Assembly: GCA_038049695.1 (NCBI GenBank)
Contig: CP142451.1
Coordinates: 37,628,501 to 37,692,500, forward strand
DNA from: Cinnamomum chago
Taxonomy: Eukaryota > Streptophyta > Magnoliopsida > Laurales > Lauraceae
DNA: 64,000 bases
Direction: 5' to 3'
Shown: positions 43,921 through 54,155 of the stretch, one piece after another
How the letters are laid out: every line of letters starts with the position of its first letter
Position numbering within the stretch: position 1 is the first letter of the stretch
Position numbers and translations under genes: made by a program
The notes under the pieces: generated by a model
What the model saw: the letters and a program-made list of their open reading frames with translations, nothing else
Told to the model about the DNA's origin: nothing
The model's database searches: none

Positions 43921-46074
43921 TGATGGGGGCTCTGACCTTTCGTCCTCTCCTTCCCACCCCTGGGGCTGTCGGGGTATGGCGAAGGAGGAAAAGCGAGTAA
44001 CCAACATTTTTGTACGGGTATGCCAGATTTTCTATTCTACTTGAAATTTGAAGTGGTAATCCGGAGATTCACCTTCACAAATAGAAAAGAAATCAATTCT
44101 TCTTTCTAACTTTCCATTGCACATATATTTTAAGAAAGAGACACAAATTTTTAAATTCCGTAAGAGGTGATTTCATTTTGTTTGCTGTGAAAGGCGATTT
44201 TGTGTCGTGAAAGGCGATTTACAAATCTCATCAATAATGAAAGACAAGAAATTTGATTTTTTGTCTCTTTACAAATAATACAAAATATAATAGAAAAGCA
44301 AGAAAATGTATTTAACTTCTCAGGAGATTGTGGGGACTCATTCAGATTGACGGTCGCAAGTCATGTATGGACTTCGCCAACGTCCTTCAGATGAGAACGC
44401 TTGATGATTTGATTCTTTGGCTTGGCTTGGACCTTAATTTTTTTTAGAAGATAAAGACCAAGGGGAGGTCCTATATCCAATGAAAAACCAGGTAAACGGG
44501 CTGAAGAGCCGCGTTTAGGCCGTGTTGGATAGAAGGAGAGAGAAGGCCTTGCGGGGTTGGCCCCCCAAGGGACTTCGATGACCTTGTGGTGTTTTAGCAG
44601 TAGAGTAGCAGGATTTCTTCAGAATTCTTCTTCCTTGCTTTTATGTATATATCTCTCTCTCCCTCTCAGTGTTTGTGTATGTCTCTCTATCCGTCTGTGT
44701 ATATGTGTGGATCTCTTGGAATGACCATTTTTTATAGGCTCTTGGTAGCCATGGGGTGATTTATGGGATTGATGACCCATGATGAGAGAATTGATGGCAT
44801 TGATGCTCCAAGATGGGAGGAGTTACAAGTTTTTATTTCTTGATTTTGTAACTTCTTTTTCTTGTCTTGTGATTGGCCGGTGGAGAATGATGGGCATTTA
44901 ATCGCCCTTAATCTCCATGATGAAGGGAGTTTCATTGTTTTAATGCCATGATTACTTGAATTTGCAACTCCCATTTGCTTGATTTTGATTGGGCCATCCA
45001 AAATTATTGGTTAATGACCACATTAAGTTGTCATAAAACGGGTCAATTAACTGCATTAAGTGGTTGCCAGGGCATTTGAAGAGTCGCGGGCCATGTCGCG
45101 TCTTTTGGAATTCTTCTTGTGATGATCGCCGATGGATCCACATGTTATTTGATGTCGGATGGCGATGCAACTTTAGACATTGGTTGATATCAGTGGTCCA
45201 GTGACATCTATCTTGACACAGTTTCCTATTCTTTGGAAAAGCCGAAGACTTTGTAGTCGATTTTCCGTCAAAAGTCGAAACTAGGTCAAACAATGTCGAA
45301 ATGACCTGAAATTTGAGGTGAAGCCTGCTGAGTAGTAGATAGGATCAACTATGGGCTTTTGTTTGAGTTTTGAAGCCGTGAGGGGTACCGTCGCCAATGG
45401 GCTTGATTTCGCCGCAGGGAAGATGCCGCGCATTGATGTGCGGTCAACCAATGTTCGATTGACTTGAAATTTGACAGGGAGCCTATTGGAGTCATTTTGA
45501 GACGATCCGTTGGCTCCGTTTTGGATGTCATGGTCCCGGGGTGCTCCGCCGCGGTAGCCTTGATTTTGTTTCGGAGCGTCAAAGTCGATTTAAACGTTGT
45601 CGAAATGACCTGAAATTTGACGTGCAGCCATTTAGAAGCATGTTGAAGCCACCAATGTGCTCTGTTTGATGAGTAATGGCCTCGGTAGTTCTCGCCATTG
45701 AGAGGCTTAATTTTATTACTCGAGGGTTGATATAGGGTCATACGTTGTCGGTTTGACCTGAAATTTGGCATGGAGCCTTTTGGTGGTATTTTGAGACCAT
45801 CTGTAGACTCTGATCGAAGTTTTGATGTCTTCGACGTCGTCGCCGCCAGGAGCGCCTGTTTGGCTGTTGGAGGAGTAAAGTTGGGTCAAATGATGTTGGA
45901 ATGGCCCGAAACTTCATGTGAACCCCTCTTTTGGCTGTCTTGAAGGATCTTACAGTTTTTGTTTGATTCTAACAAGATCTGATGCTTGAAGTTGCATTGC
46001 CTATTTGTAGTAGGATGCGGCTTCAAGTAGCTTCTTAATGTTAAAGAGGCAAAGTGACATTTTTGGTTTCAATA
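43921..46074 (-). mobile_element. 5' LTR of the Tat gypsy element (copy C)
   Basis: 2154 bp. On the plus strand it starts TGATGGGGGC like copy A and ends ttggtttcaata, where copy A has ttggtgtcaaca; the terminal TG has become TA. It is shorter than copies A and B because about 430 bp are missing near 45218 (copy A 7228-7655). The minisatellite has only about three units and there is no long C/G run. It differs from copy A at many positions (roughly one in ten to fifteen in the first 200 bp by eye), so the insertion is old. Confidence 0.9.
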
Positions 46075-46079
46075 ATAGA
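46075..46079. repeat. Target-site duplication ATAGA, right copy
   Basis: Identical to 5893-5897 at the other end of the gypsy. Confidence 0.85.
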
Positions 46080-46369
46080 AGTTAATTAATCTTGGTTAAC
46101 CGGGCCCCTAGATTGCCCAACTTGTACTGTGATTAGAAGTAGGCCTGTTATAGGTCTACTGTGACTAAGAAGTAGTATTTGGGTGTAACAGGGTTTTGTG
46201 TCTGATATTATAAATAGAGATTAAGAGTCTCTAGGATGTACAACCTCTCTTCTGATTATATAGTAATTTCTCCCGTCTTCCCCATGGACGTAGGCCAAAA
46301 GCCGAACCACGTAAATCTCTGTTCTCTTGTGCGTGATTGATCTCTTCTCGTAGGCCCTAGATCACAACA
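46080..46369 (+). mobile_element. 5' LTR (right part) of a Tork-like copia
   Basis: The LTR ends gatcacaaca directly before a tRNA-iMet primer site. It has a TATA box (TATAAATAG at 46209-46217) and the U5-like phrase ccacgtaaatctctgttctc. Its left portion was separated by the gypsy insertion and must lie just before 5898; its start is not recognised. The matching 3' LTR is not seen in the window. Confidence 0.8.
46209..46217 (+). promoter_or_regulatory. TATA box of the Tork-like LTR
   Basis: TATAAATAG, about 150 bp before the LTR end; sequence and place fit a plant copia promoter. Confidence 0.6.
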
Positions 46370-46372
46370 AAT

Positions 46373-46383
46373 TGGTATCAGAG
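46373..46383 (+). other. Primer-binding site, tRNA-iMet
   Basis: TGGTATCAGAG, the standard copia site complementary to the 3' end of initiator tRNA-Met, three bases after the LTR end. Confidence 0.92.
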
Positions 46384-47376
46384 TGTTGCGCGTGATCGGA
46401 GGAGATTTGTTGGATCATATCTCAAAGGGCTGGAGTTGTGGCTGCGTGATCGACGGATTAGATCTCAAGATTGAGATAGTGTTTTCTGGATCGCGCGGAG
46501 GAAGATCGTTTGATCTCGGCGGGCCACACAAGTTGCAGAGAAGAGAAAGGGATTGTTCCTGCTTCTGGAACGATTTACAACAGCAGATCTGAACACCGAT
46601 CGTCACCGAAGTTGAAGGATAGACTCTCGGTGCAAAAGAGAGATCGCTGCCAGGTCTCGTGTTGCTTTCGCTGCTTCGCCGAGGTCAAAGAAATTGCAGC
46701 AGGCGCTGTGTTTTTGTCTTTGGTTTTGGTTTGCCCACCATGAATAGAGAGGAGATCTAGGCAAGAATGGTGAGATCTCCGTTGCCACCTCGCTGGAGCC
46801 CAGTGCTGTCGTGCCATTACCGAGAAAGAAGAGGCTGCAAAGACCCTTGCCGCGAAATCAGACCGCAAGAAATCCAGGCAGGGATTTTGTTTTGGGTTTT
46901 GTTTTTTCAGCTGGGCCCTATATCGTCTTTAAATCTTTGCCAGAGTTGCCGCTGCGTGTCGTCGGAGAAGGAAGGTCGTCGTCACTGCCGTCCCGTCGTT
47001 CGTGGCCGAGGAGTGGAAGACAGGAGGAGTTGCAAAAGTTCTGTTGAAACGAAAAGAAGAAGAAGAAGAAGGTGGGCCTGGGCTCTGCAGGAGTTCCGGG
47101 TTGGTTCCAGGTCAGGTTCGACTTGACCCGTTTCAGAAGCCCATTAGCAAGGCCAGTCCATGTTGGTTAAGTCCAGGTCTGACCTAACCCGTGCAACGAA
47201 GCTCAGAAGCAGAAAGGCACTGGTACATCGCTGACGTCAGCAAATCCATACAGTCGAAGGCAGGTTTGACCAGATCGAAGGCTGAAATTGGATTTTGCGA
47301 TATCTTGACGATCCGGAGTCTGATTAGAGATCCATTTGAACTTACAGACTCGTTGCGAGCAGATCTATGTGGTTGT
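46384..47376 (+). other. Copia leader, first part
   Basis: Unusually long leader between primer site and gag, split by the solo LTR. It holds two imperfect copies of a phrase (gcgatatctt.a..atccggagt) at about 47298 and 51360, on either side of the insertion. Several plus frames of 60-130 codons occur, without known motifs. Part of it (46773-46858) recurs at 52501-52587. Confidence 0.6.
47372..47376. repeat. Target-site duplication GTTGT, left copy
   Basis: GTTGT precedes the solo LTR; the second copy is at 51286-51290. Confidence 0.85.
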
Positions 47377-50300
47377 TGTCACGCCCCCGAAACAGAAACC
47401 TCGGGGGCGGGAGATGGGATTAAGCATAAATGTATTTTACTTCTCCCAAGATCCGCGTGTGTGAAGACAACACATTCTGAATATTTTGCGGAAGCTTTTG
47501 TGGCATTGCGACCCGGAGTCCGTGGCCATCGGATTCCGCATCGCACTAAACCATTAGCATATAGCTATCATATCAAGAATCATATCAGACTGGAGTAAAC
47601 CATCACAATAAATTACAGAGCTGACAGTAACAGGATATTACATTCCCATATATGTTCAAGTTACAATTATCAATGTACATTAATTAAGAAACCCAAGAAA
47701 AAGGCTAATAAAAGCCATACAACAATAAGCTATAAACTACTACCCAAATGTGACGTAGCTCCAATGTCAAGCTCAATGTCTACATGACATAGCCGACAAA
47801 ACAACCTGCAAGGCATGGCTCCACAGCCAACAAAACACTCAACTCGGGGCGAAGAAATCTGAACCTGAGTACCAAAAGTAGTGGGTCAGACACGACGGTC
47901 TGGCAGGTGGATGAAAAGATCACAAATATAGTAAAAAATAAAACATATAATAAATCATGCTAATCGATCAAGTGCTGCATATAATTAAACGGGTGCAAAG
48001 TCGGGAATCTCGGACAAAACATGTATTCTTTTCAAGCATGAGTAAAAGCCTGAAGATCTAATAAAGCATATGTTCATTTACATAATCTGTAAAGGCATAG
48101 ATATTTAACAATCGGGTTTTCGTCTAAAACATGTGTAAATATAGAAGTTTGACAAACAAACGTTCATTTAAAACAATGTGTAACCAAGAAATCTGGCGAA
48201 GCTAAGGTTCATTTAAAACATAATTCAAAGCAGGGATATTTAACAAATCGGGTATTCATGTGAAACCGGTATAAACACAGTGATCGGGCAAAACAAGTGT
48301 CATTTGAAACACATTTCAAAGCATGGGTATTTAACAAATCGGATATTCATTTAAAACAGGTGTAGACATAGGAATCTGGTAAAACACGTGTCATTTAAAA
48401 CAAAGCACGGATACTTAACAATTCGGGTATTCATTTAAAATACAGTTAAACCTAGGGATCTGACGAACCAAATGTCGTTAAAACAAAGCACGGATATTTA
48501 ACAATTCGGGTATTCCTTTAAAACATGGGCAATCGTACAAATCAAGTAAAATCATTTATCGTTTGAAACATATGTAAAAGCACGGGTATTCGCCCAACCG
48601 GCATTCCTGTAAAACATGTACGTGTGCAAAGGACATAAAACAATATAATAGTGACTGGATTTACAATAGAGAGCATTAACACTTATCTAAATAACAACTT
48701 TCATAAAAGCAATGAATCATTTAACTGAAAACAAGTAAGCAATATAAACCATATCGGGTGTCCAAGGAATCGGGAACTGGCAAGATGGCAATCACAAGAA
48801 GCTAAGTCCTCTATCACCGAAGTGACAAGAGCGGGACGTTGGTCTCAGTCACACAAGGTGAGGAGACTCAACGTATATCATATATACAATAATAAATATA
48901 CGGGAATCGGGAATCGGGAATCGGGACCACGGTAGCGAACCGGGTATCGGGAATCGGGACCACGGTAATGACCGGGTATCGGGATCCAAACTGCAGCTGG
49001 CGGGACGGGAGAGGGATTTCCAAGTCAGTGGATCAGACTGACAAGGTATCCAAGCTTAGTGATGCCGACTCATAGGTTAAAACCAATCGAGACATATGCA
49101 AGAAATCAAGTACAGTAAATAAACGGGTAAACGGGGGTGCTCAAGGGCACGTAAATAAACGGGTAAACGGGGGTGCTCAAGGGCACACTGTCATATCATA
49201 TCGGGCAATACATTTCGGGACAATAACTGTTACTAAAGTAACTCCAATGCTTTCGGGGAAACAAGTAAATCAAGTACAATAAATAAACGGGTAAAACGGG
49301 GTGCTCAAGGGCACACTTTCATTTCATATCATGTGATGCAAATCTCGGGAAATGAGGAAATATAATGCACTATACCATTTCGGGAAGAATATTGATTGCA
49401 AGATCTACTTAAGTGAATAGGGGTCCCGTATGTCGATTATGATAATTACTTGGTACTCCTTGAGTTTGAAGACATTCCGGGCTCCTTATGCACTTTTACT
49501 ATTTTCACAACATAAAATGAGCTTATGGGTAGTACTAGATTCCATACTAGGAAAAATCAAGGTTATAGACGGTCCATCCTAGGCATGACGTTAATTCGGA
49601 AACATCGACCAACCTATTCAGTCATCGAAAGGAATGGAATTTGCGATAACCAAGGAAAAAGACTTGTGTTTAGATATTAGGAAGATATCGCGTCGTTCCA
49701 TCACGTTCAAGATTGAAATCGATTGGACTTCGATGCAACCGAATCAACCGTGAGGAGTGTCGGCTCAAGACATCTCACACATAGTCCAATCAGTCCAAAA
49801 GGGGTAGCCAAGGTCCCACCTAGAACCAAGAAAAAAAATAAAAATCTCAAAATTCACCGGACTGAAAAAGGCTTACAGTTAAAACTCAGTCCGATCGATC
49901 GGACCTGGGCGCAGTGCAGGTCCGGGAATTCTGATTTTTCTCTTTTTCTTTCCTTTCCTTCCAACATATAATCAATCACATAAAACTATAAACAAGGGGA
50001 CTTAATCACATGTTTCCAAGACATTAAAATGAGCTAAAGAGCTCCTCATTCCAAGTTCCTCCATTTCCATCCTTTCCATCCATTCCATCCACAATAAAAC
50101 TCAAAGTGGAGAAAACTCATTCATGTGAAACCATTTGAAATTTTGACAATAGGATGCATGCACTTTCAAGAGCTTAACAAGAAAGAATAACTCATCAATA
50201 AGCACATCTCATAATCAATATTTATCATATCAAAAACAACTATTAAAATTACCAAAACCATCAATGAAATCAAGATTTTTATCACAAAACATGTTAATAA

Positions 50301-51285
50301 GCAAAACAATCCATTCATCCACTTGCCTTTGACTCTAATCAAGCAAATCCAAGCTCCTAATCACCTCTTAGGCTCAAGATCCACAATCTCTACAAAAACC
50401 CCCAAAACAACCCAAAAATGGGTTAAACAATGAAGAAGAAGAAAGAACTCCCAATAATGAAAATGGAGCTTCTCAAGGGCAAGAAGAACACATATCTAGA
50501 AGATTTGAGGAGGGAACTTACTTGGATGACTTTCAAATGAGAAGAACAAGCTCAAGGAAGGTCTCAATGTTGGTGGATTTCTCTTCTAATGGCATCCATG
50601 AAAAGCTTGCAAGGTGGAGAAGAGAATGGTGATCTCCATTTCTAGTTTGGTGCAAGATTTGTGTGGCTTGGAGATGAAGAAGCAAGAAGAAGAAGAAGTT
50701 GCACAATGGGAAACCCTAGGCTCAGCTGGGACAATGGTGAATTGAGTGAATGAAGGAGAAGGGTCTCCTTTTATAAGCAAGTGAGAATGGGTCCCACAAC
50801 TTAAGGGACTTGGGTGGCTGAAATCATCTAATTCGGGACCTCGGATGGATTCGACGAAGAAGGAAGAAATGATCGTCGAAATATCTAGTTTCCAAAAAGT
50901 GTATGTTTCACGGATTTCGAGAATATCGAGTTTTGGGTACAGATTTGGTATGAAAAGACTGTTTTGCCCTCAAGGCCAAGAAATCGGTTTTCGGGTTCTC
51001 AAATGGATATGGGATCAACATGAAAGTTGTAGGATTCCTCAAGATGAATGCAATGAGCCAAAAACACGATACGAAACCAATCGGGAAAATCTCACAAGTA
51101 AAAGCAAAGCCGAAAAGGGAACCCCCAAAGGGCCCCACAGGCTACCAAAGCACTCAAAAGCCCAAAACTAGAAGAAAACCCATTCTAGCTCACAAAATCA
51201 ACCCAACAACTACTAATCCCACTAAAAGAACTAATCCACAAATAAAACAACACTAATCCAAGAGATTAGGGGTCGGGTTCTCACA
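47377..51285 (-). mobile_element. Solo LTR of family 1 (copy 2)
   Basis: 3909 bp with TG/CA ends (TGTCACGCCCC...GTTCTCACA) and a perfect GTTGT duplication, without any internal domain. The sense strand is taken as minus because a TATA box (CTTATAAAAGG) lies about 510 bp from the right end. In the left third many degenerate units repeat phrases such as gtatttaacaaatcgg(g/a)tattc and atttaaaacatgtg (about 47990-48620), and short phrases like atcgggaatcgggacc recur at 48900-48970. It has one strong palindrome at 49889-49904. It resembles copy 1 (1-3376) throughout, with divergence too large for recent activity. The family has no coding part here, so gypsy or copia origin cannot be decided. Confidence 0.88.
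49889..49904. repeat. 16-bp perfect palindrome GTCCGATCGATCGGAC
   Basis: It lies in the part of the LTR that corresponds to the palindrome cluster of copy 1, but with centre ATCGAT in place of CTCGAG. A weaker relative (aatcgattgg) is near 49716. Confidence 0.85.
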
Positions 51286-51455
51286 GTTGTGGAAGAAGAT
51301 TATTTGTTCAACAGTTAACAAAGGAGATTGACTGATTGGAGCGCAGAAACTTATTTCTGCGATATCTTAGCTATCCGGAGTTGGATTTCAGATCTGTTTC
51401 TTCCAGCGTGCTCGTGGTGACCAGATCTACACAGGTACTATGAAAGACTCGCGGA
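51286..51455 (+). other. Copia leader, second part
   Basis: Starts with the right GTTGT copy. The rest continues the leader up to gag and includes the second copy of the gcgatatctta phrase. Confidence 0.6.
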
Positions 51456-52260
51456 ATGGCTATGAAGTTTGAAATTGAAAAATTCAATGGAAACAACGAT
51501 TTCAGTATGTGGCATTTGAAGATGTATGCTTTGCTGGTTCAGAATCTGTTGCAGAAAGCTTTGAAAGGAAAGAATGGTTTGTCTGACAAACTGTCATATG
51601 AAAAGAAGGATGAGTTGCTGGAGAAGGCGTATGGTCAGATTCTGCTGTTTTTTTAGTGATGGTGTACTGCGAAAGGTTGCTCAAGAAAGAACTACTGCTG
51701 GCATATGGCAGAAGTTGGAGAACTTGTACATTACGGTGTCTCTCACGTATCGGTTGTACTTGAAGAAGTGATTGTTCACCTTACAAGCGCAAGAAGGCAC
51801 GTCTGTTTCAACTCACCTTGATTCTTTCACAAAGCTATTATGGATTTGGAAAATATCGATGTTGAAATTGATGATGAGGACATGTTGTTGTGCTCATTTC
51901 CGCCCTCATATGAGCATTTTGTTAATACCATGATGTATGGTAGAGATACTTTGACAAAAGAGGATGTAAAGGCAGCCTTGAACTCTAAGGAGTTGAAGAA
52001 AAAGGTTGCGGCTGACAATGATGGTTCGGGTGAGGGTTTAGTAGTAAAAGGAAGAACAAAAGACTCTAGTAGTAAGGGCAAACATAGATCCAACAGGAAA
52101 AACATTGAATGTTATTATTCCCATAAGAAATGGCACATCAGAACAAACTGTCCCGAAAGGCATAGGAAAGAGAAAGAAATAATAAAAGATTCGTCATCTG
52201 ATGATTCAGTCAGTGTTGAAGATGGAAGATCAAATTATGTTTCCTATAATGAAATTTTTG
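51456..52260 (+). pseudogene. Tork-like copia Gag
   Basis: 51456 starts MAMKFEIEKFNGNNDFSMWH, the characteristic copia Gag start. A run of seven T at 51648-51654 has one base too many: in frame it gives TAG, one base later it continues FSDGVLRKVAQE and GIWQKLENLY. Another stop follows YLKK (51769-51771) and a further shift leads to MDLENIDVEIDDEDML and YGRDTLTKEDVKAAL. The zinc knuckle (CYYSHKKWHIRTNC at about 52110) has serine where the second cysteine should be. At least three defects therefore inactivate it. It lies 5 kb from its primer site only because of the solo LTR. Confidence 0.92.
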
Positions 52261-52500
52261 TGATCGAAAATGATATCCGTCGTCATGATGAATGGATTCT
52301 TGATTCGGGTTGTTCCTAGCACATGTGTCCCAATAGGGACTGGTTTACCACTTATAGAGAATTCGACGGTGGTAGTATTTTGCTGGGCAACAATGTTGCA
52401 TGTAAGACGGTTGGAATTGGAACAGGGAAAATCAAGATGCATGAAGGAATCGTCAGAACGTTGGTAGAGGTTTGGCATGTTCCTGATCTGAAAGCCAAGA
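52261..52500 (+). pseudogene. Copia protease, N-terminal part
   Basis: DEWILDSGCS (52288-52317) is the catalytic region of the aspartic protease with DSG intact. TAG replaces the next codon, and then HMCPNRDWF, GGSILLGNN, GIGTGKIKM and VRTLVEVWHVPDLK follow, which is the usual order. The homology stops abruptly at 52500, where the sequence turns into a copy of the leader (see 52501-52587). GAG-pre-integrase and integrase are missing. Confidence 0.9.
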
Positions 52501-52587
52501 AGATCTCTATTGCCGCCTCGCCATAGCCTAGTGTTGTCGCACCATTACAGGGGAAGAAGAGGCCGCAAAGACCCTTGCAGCAAAAAT
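52501..52587 (+). repeat. Leader-derived segment joined to protease
   Basis: 87 bp matching 46773-46858 with about ten differences (agatctc, ttgcc.cctcgc, gtgccattac or gcaccattac, aagaagaggc.gcaaagaccctt). The join lies at an agatctc shared by both sites. 52588-52656 beyond it is unassigned. Confidence 0.85.
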
Positions 52588-52656
52588 AATTACAAGTGGA
52601 GCTGTAGAGTCTTCCTCAGATGACCATGAATCTGTCTCAACGCCTTATGGCACTTG

Positions 52657-54141
52657 TGTAAGTCCGGGATCCGAACCCTAGAGGGGGGGGGGGTGAATAG
52701 GGTGAGCTACAACTTAGTGACCAATAATGACAAATTTTAACTTCTTTAAATTAATTAGTCACAAGTGGTGATTAAGTAAATAAATGCGGAAGCTTACAAA
52801 AACAATCACCATAAAGCATGCACCATTACACAAGGATTTATAGTGGTTCGGCCTCAATGCCTACATCAACTACCGGCTTACTTATGATCCATACCCCACC
52901 AGATTTCCGCTATCTATGCTTTTCAATAGGCTAAGCAATAACCTCTAACACTGATGTTTTTCAAGGCTTAACATCAACCTATACACTATGCTTTTCTAGG
53001 TTAAGCAATAACCTATACAACCAGAAGGTTGGTTCTCTCTCTGAGTAGTGTCTAGAATACACTTGATGGAGATACAGTTTAAGCTCAATTACAATGCCTC
53101 TTGATTAGGCAGATATGATATTGAAAAACAAACTCACACAACACTCTATGTAATACAAAGATGAATGCTCATGGTGTGTGTGTGTGAAAACTTCAATCAA
53201 GTTAAAAATGATAGCTCAATGAATGCAAGCTTAAAGCTTTTGAAAGTGTAAAACACAAAAATAGGTTTGATTGAAGTAAAGGAACAAATCACATGTAATT
53301 TAAAAACCAACTTGTAAATGATGTATATCAATGCTAAGCAAGTTGTGTGAAACTTTAAAACAAAATACATGTGATTTGTGACGTTGTTGAATCCAAAGCA
53401 TAAGATAGATTTGAAAGTGATTTTCTTATGATGAAAAACAACAACCAAAGATTCAACCAAGTATAGAATTCATGTTACATATAATTTAAAAAATGATTCC
53501 AAAACATGATTCACTTAGATATACTAATTTGAGTCCTACTTGGTTAGAATCAAGGTGATGTATCCAAAACAATAAATCAATTCAACACATATATATGTTA
53601 AGGACACAACAAATCATAATTAACATGCCTAAAAAGATTTACTAATAATTTAAGCAAAGCATGAAAACATATGAAAAGGAAAACTAAGCTTACATAGAAG
53701 ATTTACTTATGATTCCAAGCTTTAGCTTCCCTTTTTGACCAACTATCGTCCCTTAGCTCATTCCCCTTTGTTTGGCTTCAAAACACTTCAAGGAGTATCC
53801 CTTGGATCCTCAATTTGGTCAAGGAATGAACTTCAATTTATAGAAAATGTTGTCCAACGGCTAGCTTGTCGGTCGACCGAACTCAATGATCATATTTCAA
53901 TGGTCATATATTTCGAAAGTTTGTTGATTGAAATACACTTGTCGGTTAACCGAACTGAAGTTCGGTCGACCAACAGGTGATCGACACTTGACTGACAGCT
54001 AACCGAAGTTCCTAGAAAAACACAGATTTTATATTCTGGAATCGGAACAGACAACTAACCAACAAAGGTTCGGTTGACTGAACTTTCCCTGATTATAAAG
54101 ATTCGTAAAAATTATTTTTTAAAGGGAAACTTGGTCTTGGA
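52657..54141 (-). mobile_element. 3' LTR (truncated) of internally deleted copia
   Basis: Plus strand starts TGTAAGTCCGGGATCC with a run of about twelve G, as does the LTR at 54156. The two stay alignable (cacaaggatttatagtggttcgg, aggctaagcaataacct, aaaacaacaaccaaagattcaa) up to about 54140, where this copy is cut off 370 bp short of the end of the other. It has a TATA box on the minus strand at about 53835-53843 and palindromes beside it. Confidence 0.82.
53866..54085. repeat. GTCGAC-type palindromes in copia LTR 1
   Basis: TCGGTCGACCGA (about 53869) and TCGGTTAACCGA (about 53941) are perfect 12-bp palindromes, with degraded relatives at about 53964 (ttcggtcgacca), 53999 and 54070 (ttcggttgac). 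They lie within 30-250 bp upstream of the minus-strand TATA box. Confidence 0.8.
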
Positions 54142-54153
54142 GGTCTGATACCA
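54142..54153 (-). other. Primer-binding site, tRNA-iMet
   Basis: The minus strand reads TGGTATCAGACC, one base different from the standard over its first eleven positions. It is the only internal sequence left between the two LTRs. Confidence 0.8.
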
Positions 54154-54155
54154 AT

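Larger units (their letters stand above)
5898..46074 (-). mobile_element. Giant Tat-type Ty3/gypsy retrotransposon with nested insertions
   Basis: One element of 40.2 kb in its present state. Two same-orientation LTRs (5898-8517 and 43921-46074) flank it and a perfect 5-bp duplication (ATAGA) bounds it. Reading on the minus strand the order is 5' LTR, primer site, leader with repeats, Gag, protease, RT, RNase H, second RNase H, integrase, long 3' region, polypurine tract, 3' LTR. The second RNase H, the absence of a chromodomain, the great size, the antisense gene and the repeat-filled 3' region are all known features of the Tat/Ogre/Retand lineage. Removing the two CACTA elements, the solo LTR and a copia fragment leaves roughly 21.6 kb. 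Every coding domain carries stops or frameshifts, so it cannot move by itself. Confidence 0.88.

Noticed and set aside
46767-47598. Plus frames of 119 and 135 codons in the copia leader
   Set aside because: No motif; the second runs across the border into the solo LTR inserted at 47377.
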